Source: Roseateles depolymerans
GTDB lineage: Bacteria; Pseudomonadota; Gammaproteobacteria; Burkholderiales; Burkholderiaceae_C
Direction of reading: 5' to 3'
Assembly: GCA_003241055.1 (NCBI GenBank)
Contig: QFOD01000022.1
Coordinates: forward strand, 29,939 to 93,938
DNA: 64,000 nucleotides
How positions within the stretch are numbered: position 1 is the stretch's first letter; every line of letters begins with the position of its first letter. Under the pieces are notes generated by a model that was not told where the DNA came from, ran no database searches, and saw only the letters and a program-made list of their open reading frames with translations. The translations under genes were made by a program, and so were the position numbers. Shown piece after piece: positions 44,275-53,067 of this stretch.

Positions 44275-45603
44275 ATGAGCGCCACGCCCGTCATCACGCA
44301 GCTGCGCGTCATCCCGGTGGCCGGGCGCGACAGCATGCTGCTCAACCTGAGCGGCGCCCATGCGCCGTTCTTCACCCGCAACCTGCTCATCCTCACCGAC
44401 AGCGCCGGCCACACCGGCGTGGGCGAGGTGCCGGGCGGCGAGAAGATACGCCGCACGCTGGAAGATGCCCGCAGCCTCGTCGTGGGCCAGCCGCTGGGCG
44501 CGCATCAGGGCCTGCTGAGGCAGGTGCAGCAGGCCTTTGCCGACCGCGATGCCGGCGGCCGCGGCCTGCAGACCTTCGACCTGCGCACCACCATCCATGC
44601 GGTCACGGCCATCGAGTCGGCGTTGCTCGACCTGCTCGGCCAGCACCAGGGCGTGCCCGTGGCGGCTCTGCTTGGGGAAGGGCAGCAGCGCGATGCCGTC
44701 GAGATGCTGGGCTATCTCTTCTTCATCGGTGACCGCCGCAAGACCGATCTCGCCTACGACAGCGCCCCGGACGCCGACGACGCCTGGCTGCGCCTGCGCC
44801 ACGAGGCCGCGCTGACACCCGAGGCCGTGGTGCGCCTGGCCGAGGCGGCACAGGCACGCTATGGCTTCAACGACTTCAAGCTCAAGGGTGGCGTGCTGGC
44901 CGGCGAGGCCGAGGTCGAGGCGGTGCGCGCGCTGCACGAGCGCTTTCCGGGGGCCCGGGTGACGCTGGACCCCAACGGCGGCTGGCTGCTGCAGGACGCG
45001 GTGCGCCTGATGCGCGACATGCGCGGCGTGCTGGCCTATGCCGAGGACCCGTGCGGCGCCGAGGACGGCTTTTCCGGCCGCGAGGTGATGGCCGAGTTCC
45101 GCCGCGCCACCGGCCTGCCCACGGCCACCAACATGGTCGCCACCGACTGGCGTCAGCTGCAGCACGCGCTGGCGCTGCAGAGCGTGGACATCCCGCTGGC
45201 CGATCCGCATTTCTGGACCCTGTCCGGCAGCGTGCGCGTGGCCCAGACCTGCCGCGACTGGGGCCTGACCTGGGGCTCGCACTCCAACAACCACTTCGAC
45301 GTGTCGCTGGCGATGTTCACCCACGTGGCGGCGGCCGCGCCGGGCCGGGTCACGGCCATCGACACCCACTGGATCTGGCAGGACGGCCAGCGCCTCACCA
45401 CCGACCCGCTGCGCATCGTGGGCGGCCAGGTGCAGGTGCCCAAGGCGCCGGGCCTGGGCGTCACGCTGGACATGGCCGAAGTGGACAAGGCCCATGCGCT
45501 CTACCAGCGCCACGGCCTGGGCGCGCGGGACGACGCCGTCGCGATGCAGTACCTGATGCCGGGCTGGAGCTTCCATCCCAAGCGGCCCGCGCTGGTCCGC
45601 TGA
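44275..45603 (+). CDS. gudD: Glucarate dehydratase
   Basis: Enolase-superfamily dehydratase converting D-glucarate to 5-keto-4-deoxyglucarate. 442 aa, matching E. coli GudD (446). The KxK base is K202/K204 in NDFKLKGGVL, the metal Asp lies in VTLDPNGGW, and the catalytic His is in WGSHSNNHFDVSLAMFTHVAAA. ATNMVATDW is also a GudD mark. The start lies 7 bp behind the binding-protein stop. An enzyme for glucarate and one for galactarate (garD) are therefore both present. Confidence 0.93.
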   Translation: MSATPVITQLRVIPVAGRDSMLLNLSGAHAPFFTRNLLILTDSAGHTGVGEVPGGEKIRRTLEDARSLVVGQPLGAHQGLLRQVQQAFADRDAGGRGLQTFDLRTTIHAVTAIESALLDLLGQHQGVPVAALLGEGQQRDAVEMLGYLFFIGDRRKTDLAYDSAPDADDAWLRLRHEAALTPEAVVRLAEAAQARYGFNDFKLKGGVLAGEAEVEAVRALHERFPGARVTLDPNGGWLLQDAVRLMRDMRGVLAYAEDPCGAEDGFSGREVMAEFRRATGLPTATNMVATDWRQLQHALALQSVDIPLADPHFWTLSGSVRVAQTCRDWGLTWGSHSNNHFDVSLAMFTHVAAAAPGRVTAIDTHWIWQDGQRLTTDPLRIVGGQVQVPKAPGLGVTLDMAEVDKAHALYQRHGLGARDDAVAMQYLMPGWSFHPKRPALVR

Positions 45604-45636
45604 TCCCACTCTCTTCCTATTCTTCACGAGCTCAAG

Positions 45637-47076
45637 ATGTACAAGAACCTGATTGGCGGCGAATGGCGCGACGGCGTTGCCGTGTCGCGCAACATCAACC
45701 CCTCCGACACGCGTGACCTGATCGGCGAGTACGCCCAGGCCGATGCCGAGCAGACGCGCCTGGCCATCAGCGCCGCCGATGCGGCGTTCCCAGCCTGGAG
45801 CCTGTCCACGCCGCAGCAGCGCTTCGACATCCTGGATGCCGTGGGCAGCGAGATCCTGGCCCGCCGCGCCGAGCTGGGCGACCTGCTGGCCCGCGAGGAG
45901 GGCAAGACCCTGCCCGAGGCCATCGGCGAGGTCGTGCGCGCCGGCAACATCTTCAAGTTCTTTGCCGGCGAGGCGCTGCGCCCCGGCGGTGAGGTGATGC
46001 CCTCGGTGCGCCCCGGCGTGGGCGTGGAGATCACCCGCGAGGCCATCGGCATCGTCGGCCTGATCACGCCGTGGAACTTCCCCATCGCCATCCCGGCCTG
46101 GAAGATCGCGCCGGCGCTGGCCCACGGCAACTGCGTGGTGTTCAAGCCGGCCGAGCTGGTGCCGGGTTCGGCCTGGGCGCTGGCCGAGATCCTGTCGCGC
46201 GCCGGCCTGCCGGCGGGCGTGTTCAACCTGGTGATGGGCCGCGGCTCCGAGGTGGGCCAGACGCTGCTGAACGACCCGCGCGTGGCCGCCATCAGCTTCA
46301 CCGGCTCGGTGCCCACCGGCCAGAAGGTGGCTGCCGCCTGCGTGGCGCGCATGGCCAAGTTCCAGCTCGAGATGGGCGGCAAGAATCCCATGATCGTGCT
46401 GGACGACGCCGACCTGGGCGTGGCCGTCAACGCCGCGGTCAACAGCGGCTTCTTCTCCACCGGCCAGCGCTGCACGGCATCCAGCCGGCTGATCGTGACC
46501 GAGGGCATCCATGACCGCTTCATCGCGGCCATGGTCGAGAAGATGAAGACGCTGAAGATCGACGACGCCCGCAAGGCCGGCACCGACATCGGCCCGGTGG
46601 TGGACGCCAGCCAGCTCGGGCAGGACCTGGACTACGTGGGCATCGCCCAGGCCGAGGGCGGCCAGCTGGTGCAGGGCGGCGCGCGCGTGGAGCACAACGT
46701 CGACGGCCAGCCGGGCTTCTACATGACGCCGGCGCTGATCACCGAGACCACCCAGGCCATGCGCATCAACCGCGAGGAGGTCTTCGGCCCCGTGGTCAGC
46801 GTGATGCGCGCGAAGAACTACGAGGAGGCGCTGGCGCTGGCCAACGACTCGCCCTTCGGCCTGGCCTCCGGCATCGCCACCACCTCGCTGAAATACGCCA
46901 CGCATTTCAAGCGCCACGCCCAGGCGGGCATGGTGATGGTCAACCTGCCCACCGCGGGCGTGGACTACCACGTGCCCTTCGGCGGCCGCAAGGGCAGCAG
47001 CTACGGCCCGCGCGAGCAGGGCCGCCATGCCGCGGAGTTCTACACCACGGTGAAGACCGCCTACACGCAGGCCTGA
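45637..47076 (+). CDS. 2,5-dioxopentanoate (alpha-ketoglutarate semialdehyde) dehydrogenase
   Basis: NAD(P)-dependent aldehyde dehydrogenase of 479 aa, the last step of the aldarate pathway, giving alpha-ketoglutarate. Catalytic Cys279 is in STGQRCTASSRL and the general-base Glu245 in QLEMGGKNPM. The cofactor motif FTGSVPTGQ is present. The motif TPWNFPIAIPAWKIAPAL confirms the superfamily. The specific substrate is assigned from context with kdgD and gudD; sequence alone cannot separate it from succinate-semialdehyde-type enzymes. Confidence 0.9.
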   Translation: MYKNLIGGEWRDGVAVSRNINPSDTRDLIGEYAQADAEQTRLAISAADAAFPAWSLSTPQQRFDILDAVGSEILARRAELGDLLAREEGKTLPEAIGEVVRAGNIFKFFAGEALRPGGEVMPSVRPGVGVEITREAIGIVGLITPWNFPIAIPAWKIAPALAHGNCVVFKPAELVPGSAWALAEILSRAGLPAGVFNLVMGRGSEVGQTLLNDPRVAAISFTGSVPTGQKVAAACVARMAKFQLEMGGKNPMIVLDDADLGVAVNAAVNSGFFSTGQRCTASSRLIVTEGIHDRFIAAMVEKMKTLKIDDARKAGTDIGPVVDASQLGQDLDYVGIAQAEGGQLVQGGARVEHNVDGQPGFYMTPALITETTQAMRINREEVFGPVVSVMRAKNYEEALALANDSPFGLASGIATTSLKYATHFKRHAQAGMVMVNLPTAGVDYHVPFGGRKGSSYGPREQGRHAAEFYTTVKTAYTQA

Positions 47077-47216
47077 TACCGAGGCCTGATCCCCAGCCGG
47101 ACATCCCGGCCTGACCGCTCGTGGCGCCGCCTGCGCCGCGATGCCGCCCACCGCCCCAGCCCGCGCAGACGGGCCGGCGGCCGCGGCATCGCCCGACCTC
47201 ATTCTCCGGAGACAGC

Positions 47217-48611
47217 ATGAACACCAGCACCGCCGAGCGTTCGGCCCCGACGGCCGCGCCCGCCGCCCAGACCTACGACACCCAGCCCGCCGCGGCGCGC
47301 ACCCGCAAGCGCTACCTGATCCTCGCGATGCTCTTCATCGTGACGACGATCAACTACGCGGACCGAGCCACGCTGTCCATCGCCGGCCCGGTGCTGTCCA
47401 AGGAACTGGGCATTGACGCCGTGACGATGGGCTACATCTTCTCGGCCTTCGGCTGGTCGTACGTGCTGGCGCAACTGCCCGGTGGCTGGCTGCTGGACCG
47501 CTTCGGCTCCAAGATGGTCTACGCCGGCAGCATCTTCCTGTGGTCGGTGTTCACGGTGTTGCAGGGCGGCATCCACTTCATCACGGCCACCGCGGGCTCG
47601 GCCGTGGTGGTGCTGTTCGCGCTGCGCTTCCTGGTGGGGGCAGCCGAGGCGCCGTCCTTCCCGGCCAACGGGCGCATCGTGGCGAGCTGGTTCCCGGCCA
47701 ACGAGCGCGGCACGGCCTCGGCCATCTTCAATTCGGCCCAGTACTTCGCCACCGTGCTGTTTGCCCCGCTGATGGGCTGGATCACGCACAGCTTCGGCTG
47801 GCCGGCGGTGTTCGTCGTGATGGGTCTGCTGGGCATCGTCATCAGCTTTGTGTGGCTGAAGACGGTGTACACGCCCAGCAACCACCCGAGCATCAACAAG
47901 GTTGAACTGAACTACATCGCGGCCGGCGGCGCACTGGTGAACATGGACAACCCCAACACGCAGAGCCGCAGCTTCGCCGAGCCGCCGCGCTGGGGCTATG
48001 TGAAGCAGCTGCTGTCCAACCGCATGCTGATGGGCGTCTACATCGGCCAGTACTGCATCAACACGCTGACCTACTTCTTCCTGACCTGGTTCCCGGTCTA
48101 CCTGGTCAAGGAGCGCGGCATGTCCATCCTGAGCGCCGGCTTCGTGGCCGCGCTGCCAGCCATCTGCGGCTTTGCGGGCGGCGTGCTCGGCGGCCTGATC
48201 TCGGATGCGCTGCTGCGCCGTGGCAAGAGCCTGACGGCGGCCCGCAAGACGCCCATCGTCATCGGCATGCTGCTGTCCACCTCGATGATCATCTGCAACT
48301 ACGTGGAGAGCGCGGCCGTGGTCGTGGCCATCATGTCGCTGGCCTTCTTCGGCAAGGGTCTCGGGGCGCTGGGCTGGGCCGTGGTGTCGGACACCTCGCC
48401 CAAGGAGATCTCCGGCATCAGCGGGGCGCTGTTCAACACCTTCGGCAATACCGCGGCCATCACCACGCCCATCGTCATCGGCTACCTGGTCAAGGGCATG
48501 GGCAGCTTCAGCGGCGCACTGGTCTTCGTGGCCGCGAATGCACTGGTGGCGGTCTGCTGCTACCTGTTCGTGGTTGGCGACATCAAGCGTTTCGAATTGA
48601 AGAAGGACTGA
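47217..48611 (+). CDS. GudP-like MFS transporter (D-glucarate/galactarate family)
   Basis: A 464-aa anion:cation symporter family (ACS) MFS protein of about 12 helices. The first helix starts RYLILAMLFIVTTINYADRATLSIAGP, the classic GudP/ExuT opening. Later markers include GWSYVLAQLPGGWLLDRFGSK and EAPSFPANGRIVASWFPANERGTASAIFN. The start at 47217 has CGGAGA upstream. It ends the aldarate run, so uptake of glucarate or galactarate is the likely job. Confidence 0.91.
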   Translation: MNTSTAERSAPTAAPAAQTYDTQPAAARTRKRYLILAMLFIVTTINYADRATLSIAGPVLSKELGIDAVTMGYIFSAFGWSYVLAQLPGGWLLDRFGSKMVYAGSIFLWSVFTVLQGGIHFITATAGSAVVVLFALRFLVGAAEAPSFPANGRIVASWFPANERGTASAIFNSAQYFATVLFAPLMGWITHSFGWPAVFVVMGLLGIVISFVWLKTVYTPSNHPSINKVELNYIAAGGALVNMDNPNTQSRSFAEPPRWGYVKQLLSNRMLMGVYIGQYCINTLTYFFLTWFPVYLVKERGMSILSAGFVAALPAICGFAGGVLGGLISDALLRRGKSLTAARKTPIVIGMLLSTSMIICNYVESAAVVVAIMSLAFFGKGLGALGWAVVSDTSPKEISGISGALFNTFGNTAAITTPIVIGYLVKGMGSFSGALVFVAANALVAVCCYLFVVGDIKRFELKKD

Positions 48612-48662
48612 GCCGGCCGGGCTCTAACATGCGGGGTCTTGCCCAGGCCCCACGGAACCCGC

Positions 48663-50927
48663 ATGGAAATCTATCTCGACGCCAACGCCACCACGCCCGT
48701 CCTGCCGCAGGCCCGCGAGGCGGCCCTGGCCGCGATGGCCGAAGACTTCGGCAACCCCAGCAGCGTGCACAGCACCGGCCTGAAGGCCCGGGCGCTGATG
48801 GACACGGCCCGGGCCCGCGCCCGGCGCGTGCTGGGCGCCGACGGCGGGCGGCTGCTGTTTCTCAGCGGCGCCACCGAAGGCATACAGACGGCCGTGCTGT
48901 CCGCGCTGAGCGCGCTGCGCGCCCGCCGCGAGGCCGGCGAGGCCATCCCTGAACTGCTGCTGTACGGCGCCACCGAGCACAAGGCCGTGCCCGAGGCGCT
49001 GCGCCACTGGAATGCGCTGCTGGGCCTGCAGCTGCGCGTCGAGGCCATTCCCGTGGGGCTGGACGGCCGGCACGACCTGGCCTGGCTGCGCGAGCACGCG
49101 CCGCGCGCCGGCCTGGTCTGCACCATGGCCGCGAACAACGAGACCGGCGTGGTCAGCGACCTCGACGGCATCGCGGCCGCGCTGCGCGGCTCCGGCGCGC
49201 TGTGGATGGTGGACGGCGTGCAGGCGCTGGGCAAGCTGCAGCTGCGCCTGGCCGAGCGCGGCATCGACTACGCGCCGTTTTCCGGCCACAAGCTCTACGC
49301 GCCCAAGGGCATAGGCCTGCTGTACGTGCGCGACGGCGCGCCGTTCACGCCGCTGATCGCCGGTGGAGGCCAGGAAGGTGCGCTGCGCTCCGGCACCGAG
49401 AACATGTCGGGCATCGCGGCGCTGGGCGCCGTGCTGGCCGCGCTGGAAGACGGCCAGACCTTCCGCGACAGCGCCACGCTGTCGGGCTACCGCGAACGCC
49501 TTATCGCCGCGCTGCGCGAGGCCTTCCCGCAGATCGTCTTCAACGCGCCGCTCGCGCTCAGCCTGCCCACCACGCTGAACTTCTCGGTGCCGGGGCTGGC
49601 TTCCAAGCTGCTGCTGGACCTGTTCGACGCGGCCGAGCTGCGCGTCAGCGGCGGCTCCGCCTGCAGCGCCTCCAAGGCCCAGCCCAGCTTCGTGCTGGAG
49701 GCCATGGGCCTGCCCGAGTGGCAGACCGCGTCGGCGGTGCGGCTGTCCATCGGCCCGCTGGCCGACGAGGCGCTGATCCAGGAGGCCTGCGCTCGCATCC
49801 GGGTGTGCGGCGAATCGGTGCGCGACCACTGCCTGGACCCGACCGTCTCCGGCGCCGTGCGCCCGGCCGACGGCCTGACTCGCTTCGTCGTCGACGGCGC
49901 CTGCTGCTACGTGCTGGCCGATGCCGCCAGCCGCCGCTGCGTGGTGGTAGACCCGCTGCCCGAGCTGACCGAGCGCCTGGCGCAATGGCTGCGCTGCCAG
50001 GGCTACACGCTGGCCGCCGTGCTCGACACGCACAGCCACGGCGACCACGAATCCTCCGCCGCGGCGCTGCGTGCTGCTGCGGGTGACGCGCTGGCCGCCG
50101 GTGCGGTCGACGCCCTCGGCTGGCCCCAGGGCGCCGAGACGCTCGCGCTGGGCGAGCGCCGCCTCACCCGCCTGGCGCTGCCCGGCCACACCGAGGATTC
50201 CACCGCCTATCTGCTGCACGACGCGGCCGGCCTGCGTCTGGTCTTCGTCGGCGACACGGTGATGCCCGGCGCGCTGGGCCGCAGCGATTTCGCGCAGAGT
50301 GCACCCCTGAGCTTCGGCGCCTCGCTGCAGGCCCTGGAGCGGGCCGTGGGGCCGCACGCGCTGCTGCTGCCCGGCCATGACTACGACGACCGTTTCGCAA
50401 CCACGCTGGCCGTGGAGTGCGCGGCCCAGCCGCTGCTGGCCGGCGTGCTGGGCGGGCGGCTGGATGCCGCGGCCTTTGCGGCCGCCAAGGGCGAGCTGGA
50501 GCAGGGCCTGGGGCTCACCGCGTACCAGACCATGGCCTGCGGCGCGCGGGTGGACGGCGGCTGCGCGGTGTCCAGCGACATCGGCGGCGAGCAGCTGCGC
50601 GCGTTGCTGGCGACGCACCCTGATGTGCTGCTGGTTGATGTGCGCGAGCCCTACGAGCAGCGCCTGGGTTCGGCCCCGTCGCTGGGGGCGGGTGAGCGGC
50701 GCGAGGCGGTGGCGCTGTCGGCGCTGGTGAACGCGCTGCCGGGCTGGCTGGCACTGCCGGCCGAGACGCCGGTGGTGTTCTTCTGCCGCAGCGGCAACCG
50801 CAGCGCGCAGGCCGCCAAGGCGCTGCGCCGCCTGGGCCACGAGCAGGCCTGGAGCCTGCGCGGCGGGCTCGCGCTGTGGCCGCGCCGCGAGGCCTGGATG
50901 GCAGCCGACGCCGCGTTCGCGATCTGA
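48663..50927 (+). CDS. Triple fusion: cysteine desulfurase + persulfide-dioxygenase-like MBL + rhodanese
   Basis: A 754-aa cytosolic protein with three intact enzymatic modules. Residues 1 to about 385 are a NifS/IscS-type cysteine desulfurase (MEIYLDANATTP start, PLP Lys210 in SGHKLYAPKG, active-site Cys334 in GSACSASKAQ). Residues about 400-610 are an ETHE1/CstB-like metallo-beta-lactamase fold with HSHGDH (457-462), His509 (LPGHTED), Asp531 (GDTVMPG) and His572 (LLPGHDYDD). Residues about 625-754 are a rhodanese with Cys708 in the CRSGNRS loop. The likely flow is persulfide made from cysteine, transferred, and oxidised or passed on (inference). It follows the aldarate operon by 51 bp. Confidence 0.92.
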   Translation: MEIYLDANATTPVLPQAREAALAAMAEDFGNPSSVHSTGLKARALMDTARARARRVLGADGGRLLFLSGATEGIQTAVLSALSALRARREAGEAIPELLLYGATEHKAVPEALRHWNALLGLQLRVEAIPVGLDGRHDLAWLREHAPRAGLVCTMAANNETGVVSDLDGIAAALRGSGALWMVDGVQALGKLQLRLAERGIDYAPFSGHKLYAPKGIGLLYVRDGAPFTPLIAGGGQEGALRSGTENMSGIAALGAVLAALEDGQTFRDSATLSGYRERLIAALREAFPQIVFNAPLALSLPTTLNFSVPGLASKLLLDLFDAAELRVSGGSACSASKAQPSFVLEAMGLPEWQTASAVRLSIGPLADEALIQEACARIRVCGESVRDHCLDPTVSGAVRPADGLTRFVVDGACCYVLADAASRRCVVVDPLPELTERLAQWLRCQGYTLAAVLDTHSHGDHESSAAALRAAAGDALAAGAVDALGWPQGAETLALGERRLTRLALPGHTEDSTAYLLHDAAGLRLVFVGDTVMPGALGRSDFAQSAPLSFGASLQALERAVGPHALLLPGHDYDDRFATTLAVECAAQPLLAGVLGGRLDAAAFAAAKGELEQGLGLTAYQTMACGARVDGGCAVSSDIGGEQLRALLATHPDVLLVDVREPYEQRLGSAPSLGAGERREAVALSALVNALPGWLALPAETPVVFFCRSGNRSAQAAKALRRLGHEQAWSLRGGLALWPRREAWMAADAAFAI

Positions 50928-50950
50928 CGACGGCCGGCTTCAGCACCTAA

Positions 50951-50976
50951 AAGCCCCGCTTCGGCGGGGCTTTTTT
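50951..50976 (+). terminator. Terminator after the sulfur fusion gene
   Basis: AAGCCCCGC pairs with GCGGGGCTT over a TTCG-type tetraloop, followed by six T. It lies 23 bp after the fusion gene stop and insulates it from the marR operon. Confidence 0.9.
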
Positions 50977-51026
50977 CTTGGCGTCGCTCGGGCCCAGTGC
51001 AGGCCTTCATAGAATTGAATAGCTAT

Positions 51027-51037
51027 CTAATGATTAG
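51027..51037. promoter_or_regulatory. MarR operator candidate
   Basis: CTAAT-G-ATTAG is a perfect palindrome in the AT-rich leader of the marR-efflux operon, 37 bp before the marR ATG. MarR-type dimers bind such sites and repress their own operon. A second partial half-site (ATTACC) follows. Confidence 0.55.
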
Positions 51038-51074
51038 TTGATTACCAAGTAACCTTCGATCGATCGAGGCAGGC

Positions 51075-51509
51075 ATGGCGAGTACTGAAGAGCGCTTCTC
51101 GATGGCGCTGCACCACACGACCCGACTCTGGCGCCAGGCGCTGGACCGGCGGCTCAAGGGGCTGGGCGTGGGGCAGGCGGGCTGGATGGCGATCGCCAAG
51201 ATCGCCAAGAGCGCGCAGGCTCTGTCGCAGATCGAGCTGGCCAACCAGCTCAGCGTCGAAGGCCCGACCGTGGTCAGCCTGGTGGACCGGCTGGTGAAGG
51301 GTGGCCTCGTGGAGCGCGTGCCGTCCGAGACCGACAGGCGGGTCAAGCATGTGCTGCTGACCGAGGCCGGCCGGGCGCTGTATGCCGAGGTGCGCATCGC
51401 GGCTGACGCCTATCGCATCGAGATCTTCGCCGGCATCGATCCGGCCCGCCTGCTGGCCGCCACCGAGCTGCTGGAGGAGCTGCAGGCCCGCGTCGAGGCC
51501 AGCCTGTGA
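51075..51509 (+). CDS. MarR family transcriptional regulator
   Basis: A 144-aa winged-helix repressor. Core elements: SQIELANQLSVEGPTVVSLVDRLVKGGLVERVPSETDRRVKHVLLTEAG, the MarR recognition helix and wing. It precedes the efflux genes, and its TGA overlaps the GTG of the DHA2 transporter, so it is co-translated with the pump it probably represses. A palindromic site lies upstream at 51027. Confidence 0.92.
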   Translation: MASTEERFSMALHHTTRLWRQALDRRLKGLGVGQAGWMAIAKIAKSAQALSQIELANQLSVEGPTVVSLVDRLVKGGLVERVPSETDRRVKHVLLTEAGRALYAEVRIAADAYRIEIFAGIDPARLLAATELLEELQARVEASL

Positions 51510-53065
51510 CGGCAGCTGCTCCCGCCGCAGCCGGCACGGCGCCGGTGCTCAACCGCGGCATGATCACGCTGTCCATCATGCTGGCGACCATCATCCAGGC
51601 GCTGGACGGCACCATCGCCAACGTGGCGCTGCCCCACATGCAGGGCAGCCTGTCGGCCTCGCAGGACCAGATCAGCTGGGTGCTGACCAGCTTCATCGTC
51701 GCCGCGGCCATCACCACGCCGCTGACCGGCTGGCTGTGCGACCGCTTCGGGCAGAAGAACATCTTCCTGGCCTCCATCGCCGGCTTCACGCTCGCCTCGG
51801 TGCTGTGCGGCATCGCGGCGACGCTCTCCGAGATCGTCGTGGCCCGCTTTGCGCAGGGCGTGTTCGGGGCCGCGCTGGTGCCGCTGTCGCAGGCCGTGCT
51901 GCTGGACATCAACCCGCGCGAGAAGCACGGCTCGGCCATGGCCGTGTGGGGCATGGGCGTGATGATCGGCCCCATCCTCGGGCCCACGCTGGGCGGCTGG
52001 CTGACCGACGCCTACAACTGGCGCTGGGTGTTCTTCATCAACCTGCCGGTGGGGGCGCTGGCGCTGTATGGCGTGTGGCGCTACATCCCGGCGCGCGCGA
52101 CCACGCGGGCCATGCGCTTCGACCTGTTCGGCTTTGCGACGCTGAGCCTGGCCATAGGCGCGCTGCAGATGCTGCTGGACCGTGGCGAGCAGAACGACTG
52201 GTTCGCCTCCGGCGAGACCTGGGCGGAGGCCCTGCTGCTGGCCGTGAGCCTGGCCTATTTCATCGCCCACACGGCCCTGCGGCCGGCGGGCCAGTCCTTC
52301 TTCGACTACCGGCTGCTGAAGAACGGCAACTACGTGACGGGGCTGCTGTTCATCAGCATCGTCGGCCTGGTGCTGTTCGCCACGCGGGCGCTGACGCCGT
52401 CGCTGCTGCAGGGCCTGATGGGCTATCCGGCCGCCACGGCCGGCCTGGTCACCGCGCCCAGCGGGCTGGGCACCATGCTCGCGATGATGGTGGTGGGCCG
52501 GCTGGTGGGGCGCGTGGACGTGCGCCTGCTGCTGACCATCGGCTTCGCGCTGACCGCGCTGTCGCTGTGGCAGATGAGCGGCTATACGCTGGTGCTGTCG
52601 CAGGCCGACATCGTCTGGCCCGGCGTCGTGCAGGGCATAGGCCTGGGGCTGGTGTTCGTGCCGCTGAGCACCGCCACCTTCGCCACGCTGGCACCCGAGA
52701 TGCGGGCAGACGGCACGGCCATCTACAGCCTGGTGCGCAACATCGGCAGCAGCGTCGGCATCGCGATGGTGCAGGCCCTGCTGAGCCGCAACACGCAGGT
52801 GGCCCATGCCTCGCTGGGCGAGCACCTGACGCTGGCCAACCCGGCGCTGCAGGATCCGGCCGTCGCGGCCGGCTTCAGCCTGGCCGACCCGTCCGGCGCC
52901 GTCGCGCTCAACGCCGAGCTGACGCGCCAGGCCAGCATGATTTCCTATGTCGACGACTTCTGGCTGATGTTCGTGCTGACGCTGGCCATCGTGCCGCTGC
53001 TGGTGCTGATCCGCCCCTCGCGCGCCGCTACGGCGCCTGCCGTCGACCACGCTGCCATGGAGTGA
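51506..53065 (+). CDS. DHA2 family MFS drug efflux pump (EmrB-like)
   Basis: A 519-aa, 14-helix proton antiporter of the EmrB/QacA type. Motifs: LDGTIANVALPHMQG (motif D1), WLCDRFGQKNIFLAS (motif A) and GVMIGPILGPTLGGWL (motif C), all expected of DHA2. It begins with GTG overlapping the marR stop. It would form a three-part pump with the HlyD and outer-membrane proteins encoded next. Confidence 0.94.
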   Translation: MTAAAPAAAGTAPVLNRGMITLSIMLATIIQALDGTIANVALPHMQGSLSASQDQISWVLTSFIVAAAITTPLTGWLCDRFGQKNIFLASIAGFTLASVLCGIAATLSEIVVARFAQGVFGAALVPLSQAVLLDINPREKHGSAMAVWGMGVMIGPILGPTLGGWLTDAYNWRWVFFINLPVGALALYGVWRYIPARATTRAMRFDLFGFATLSLAIGALQMLLDRGEQNDWFASGETWAEALLLAVSLAYFIAHTALRPAGQSFFDYRLLKNGNYVTGLLFISIVGLVLFATRALTPSLLQGLMGYPAATAGLVTAPSGLGTMLAMMVVGRLVGRVDVRLLLTIGFALTALSLWQMSGYTLVLSQADIVWPGVVQGIGLGLVFVPLSTATFATLAPEMRADGTAIYSLVRNIGSSVGIAMVQALLSRNTQVAHASLGEHLTLANPALQDPAVAAGFSLADPSGAVALNAELTRQASMISYVDDFWLMFVLTLAIVPLLVLIRPSRAATAPAVDHAAME

Positions 53066-53067
53066 GC

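Noticed and set aside
44254..47202. 982-codon minus-strand frame opposite gudD and the aldehyde dehydrogenase
   Set aside because: The product is Arg/His/Gly/Ala/Gln-rich with no recognisable motif, while the plus strand carries two well-marked enzymes. High third-position GC leaves few stops on the opposite strand.
48624..50840. 738-codon minus-strand frame opposite the sulfur fusion gene
   Set aside because: Same shadow composition; the sense strand has intact PLP, MBL and rhodanese motifs.
51382..53067. Long in-frame extension before the NodT-family gene, running through marR and emrB out of frame
   Set aside because: Residues before the signal peptide at 53068 are low-complexity and overlap two real genes in another frame.
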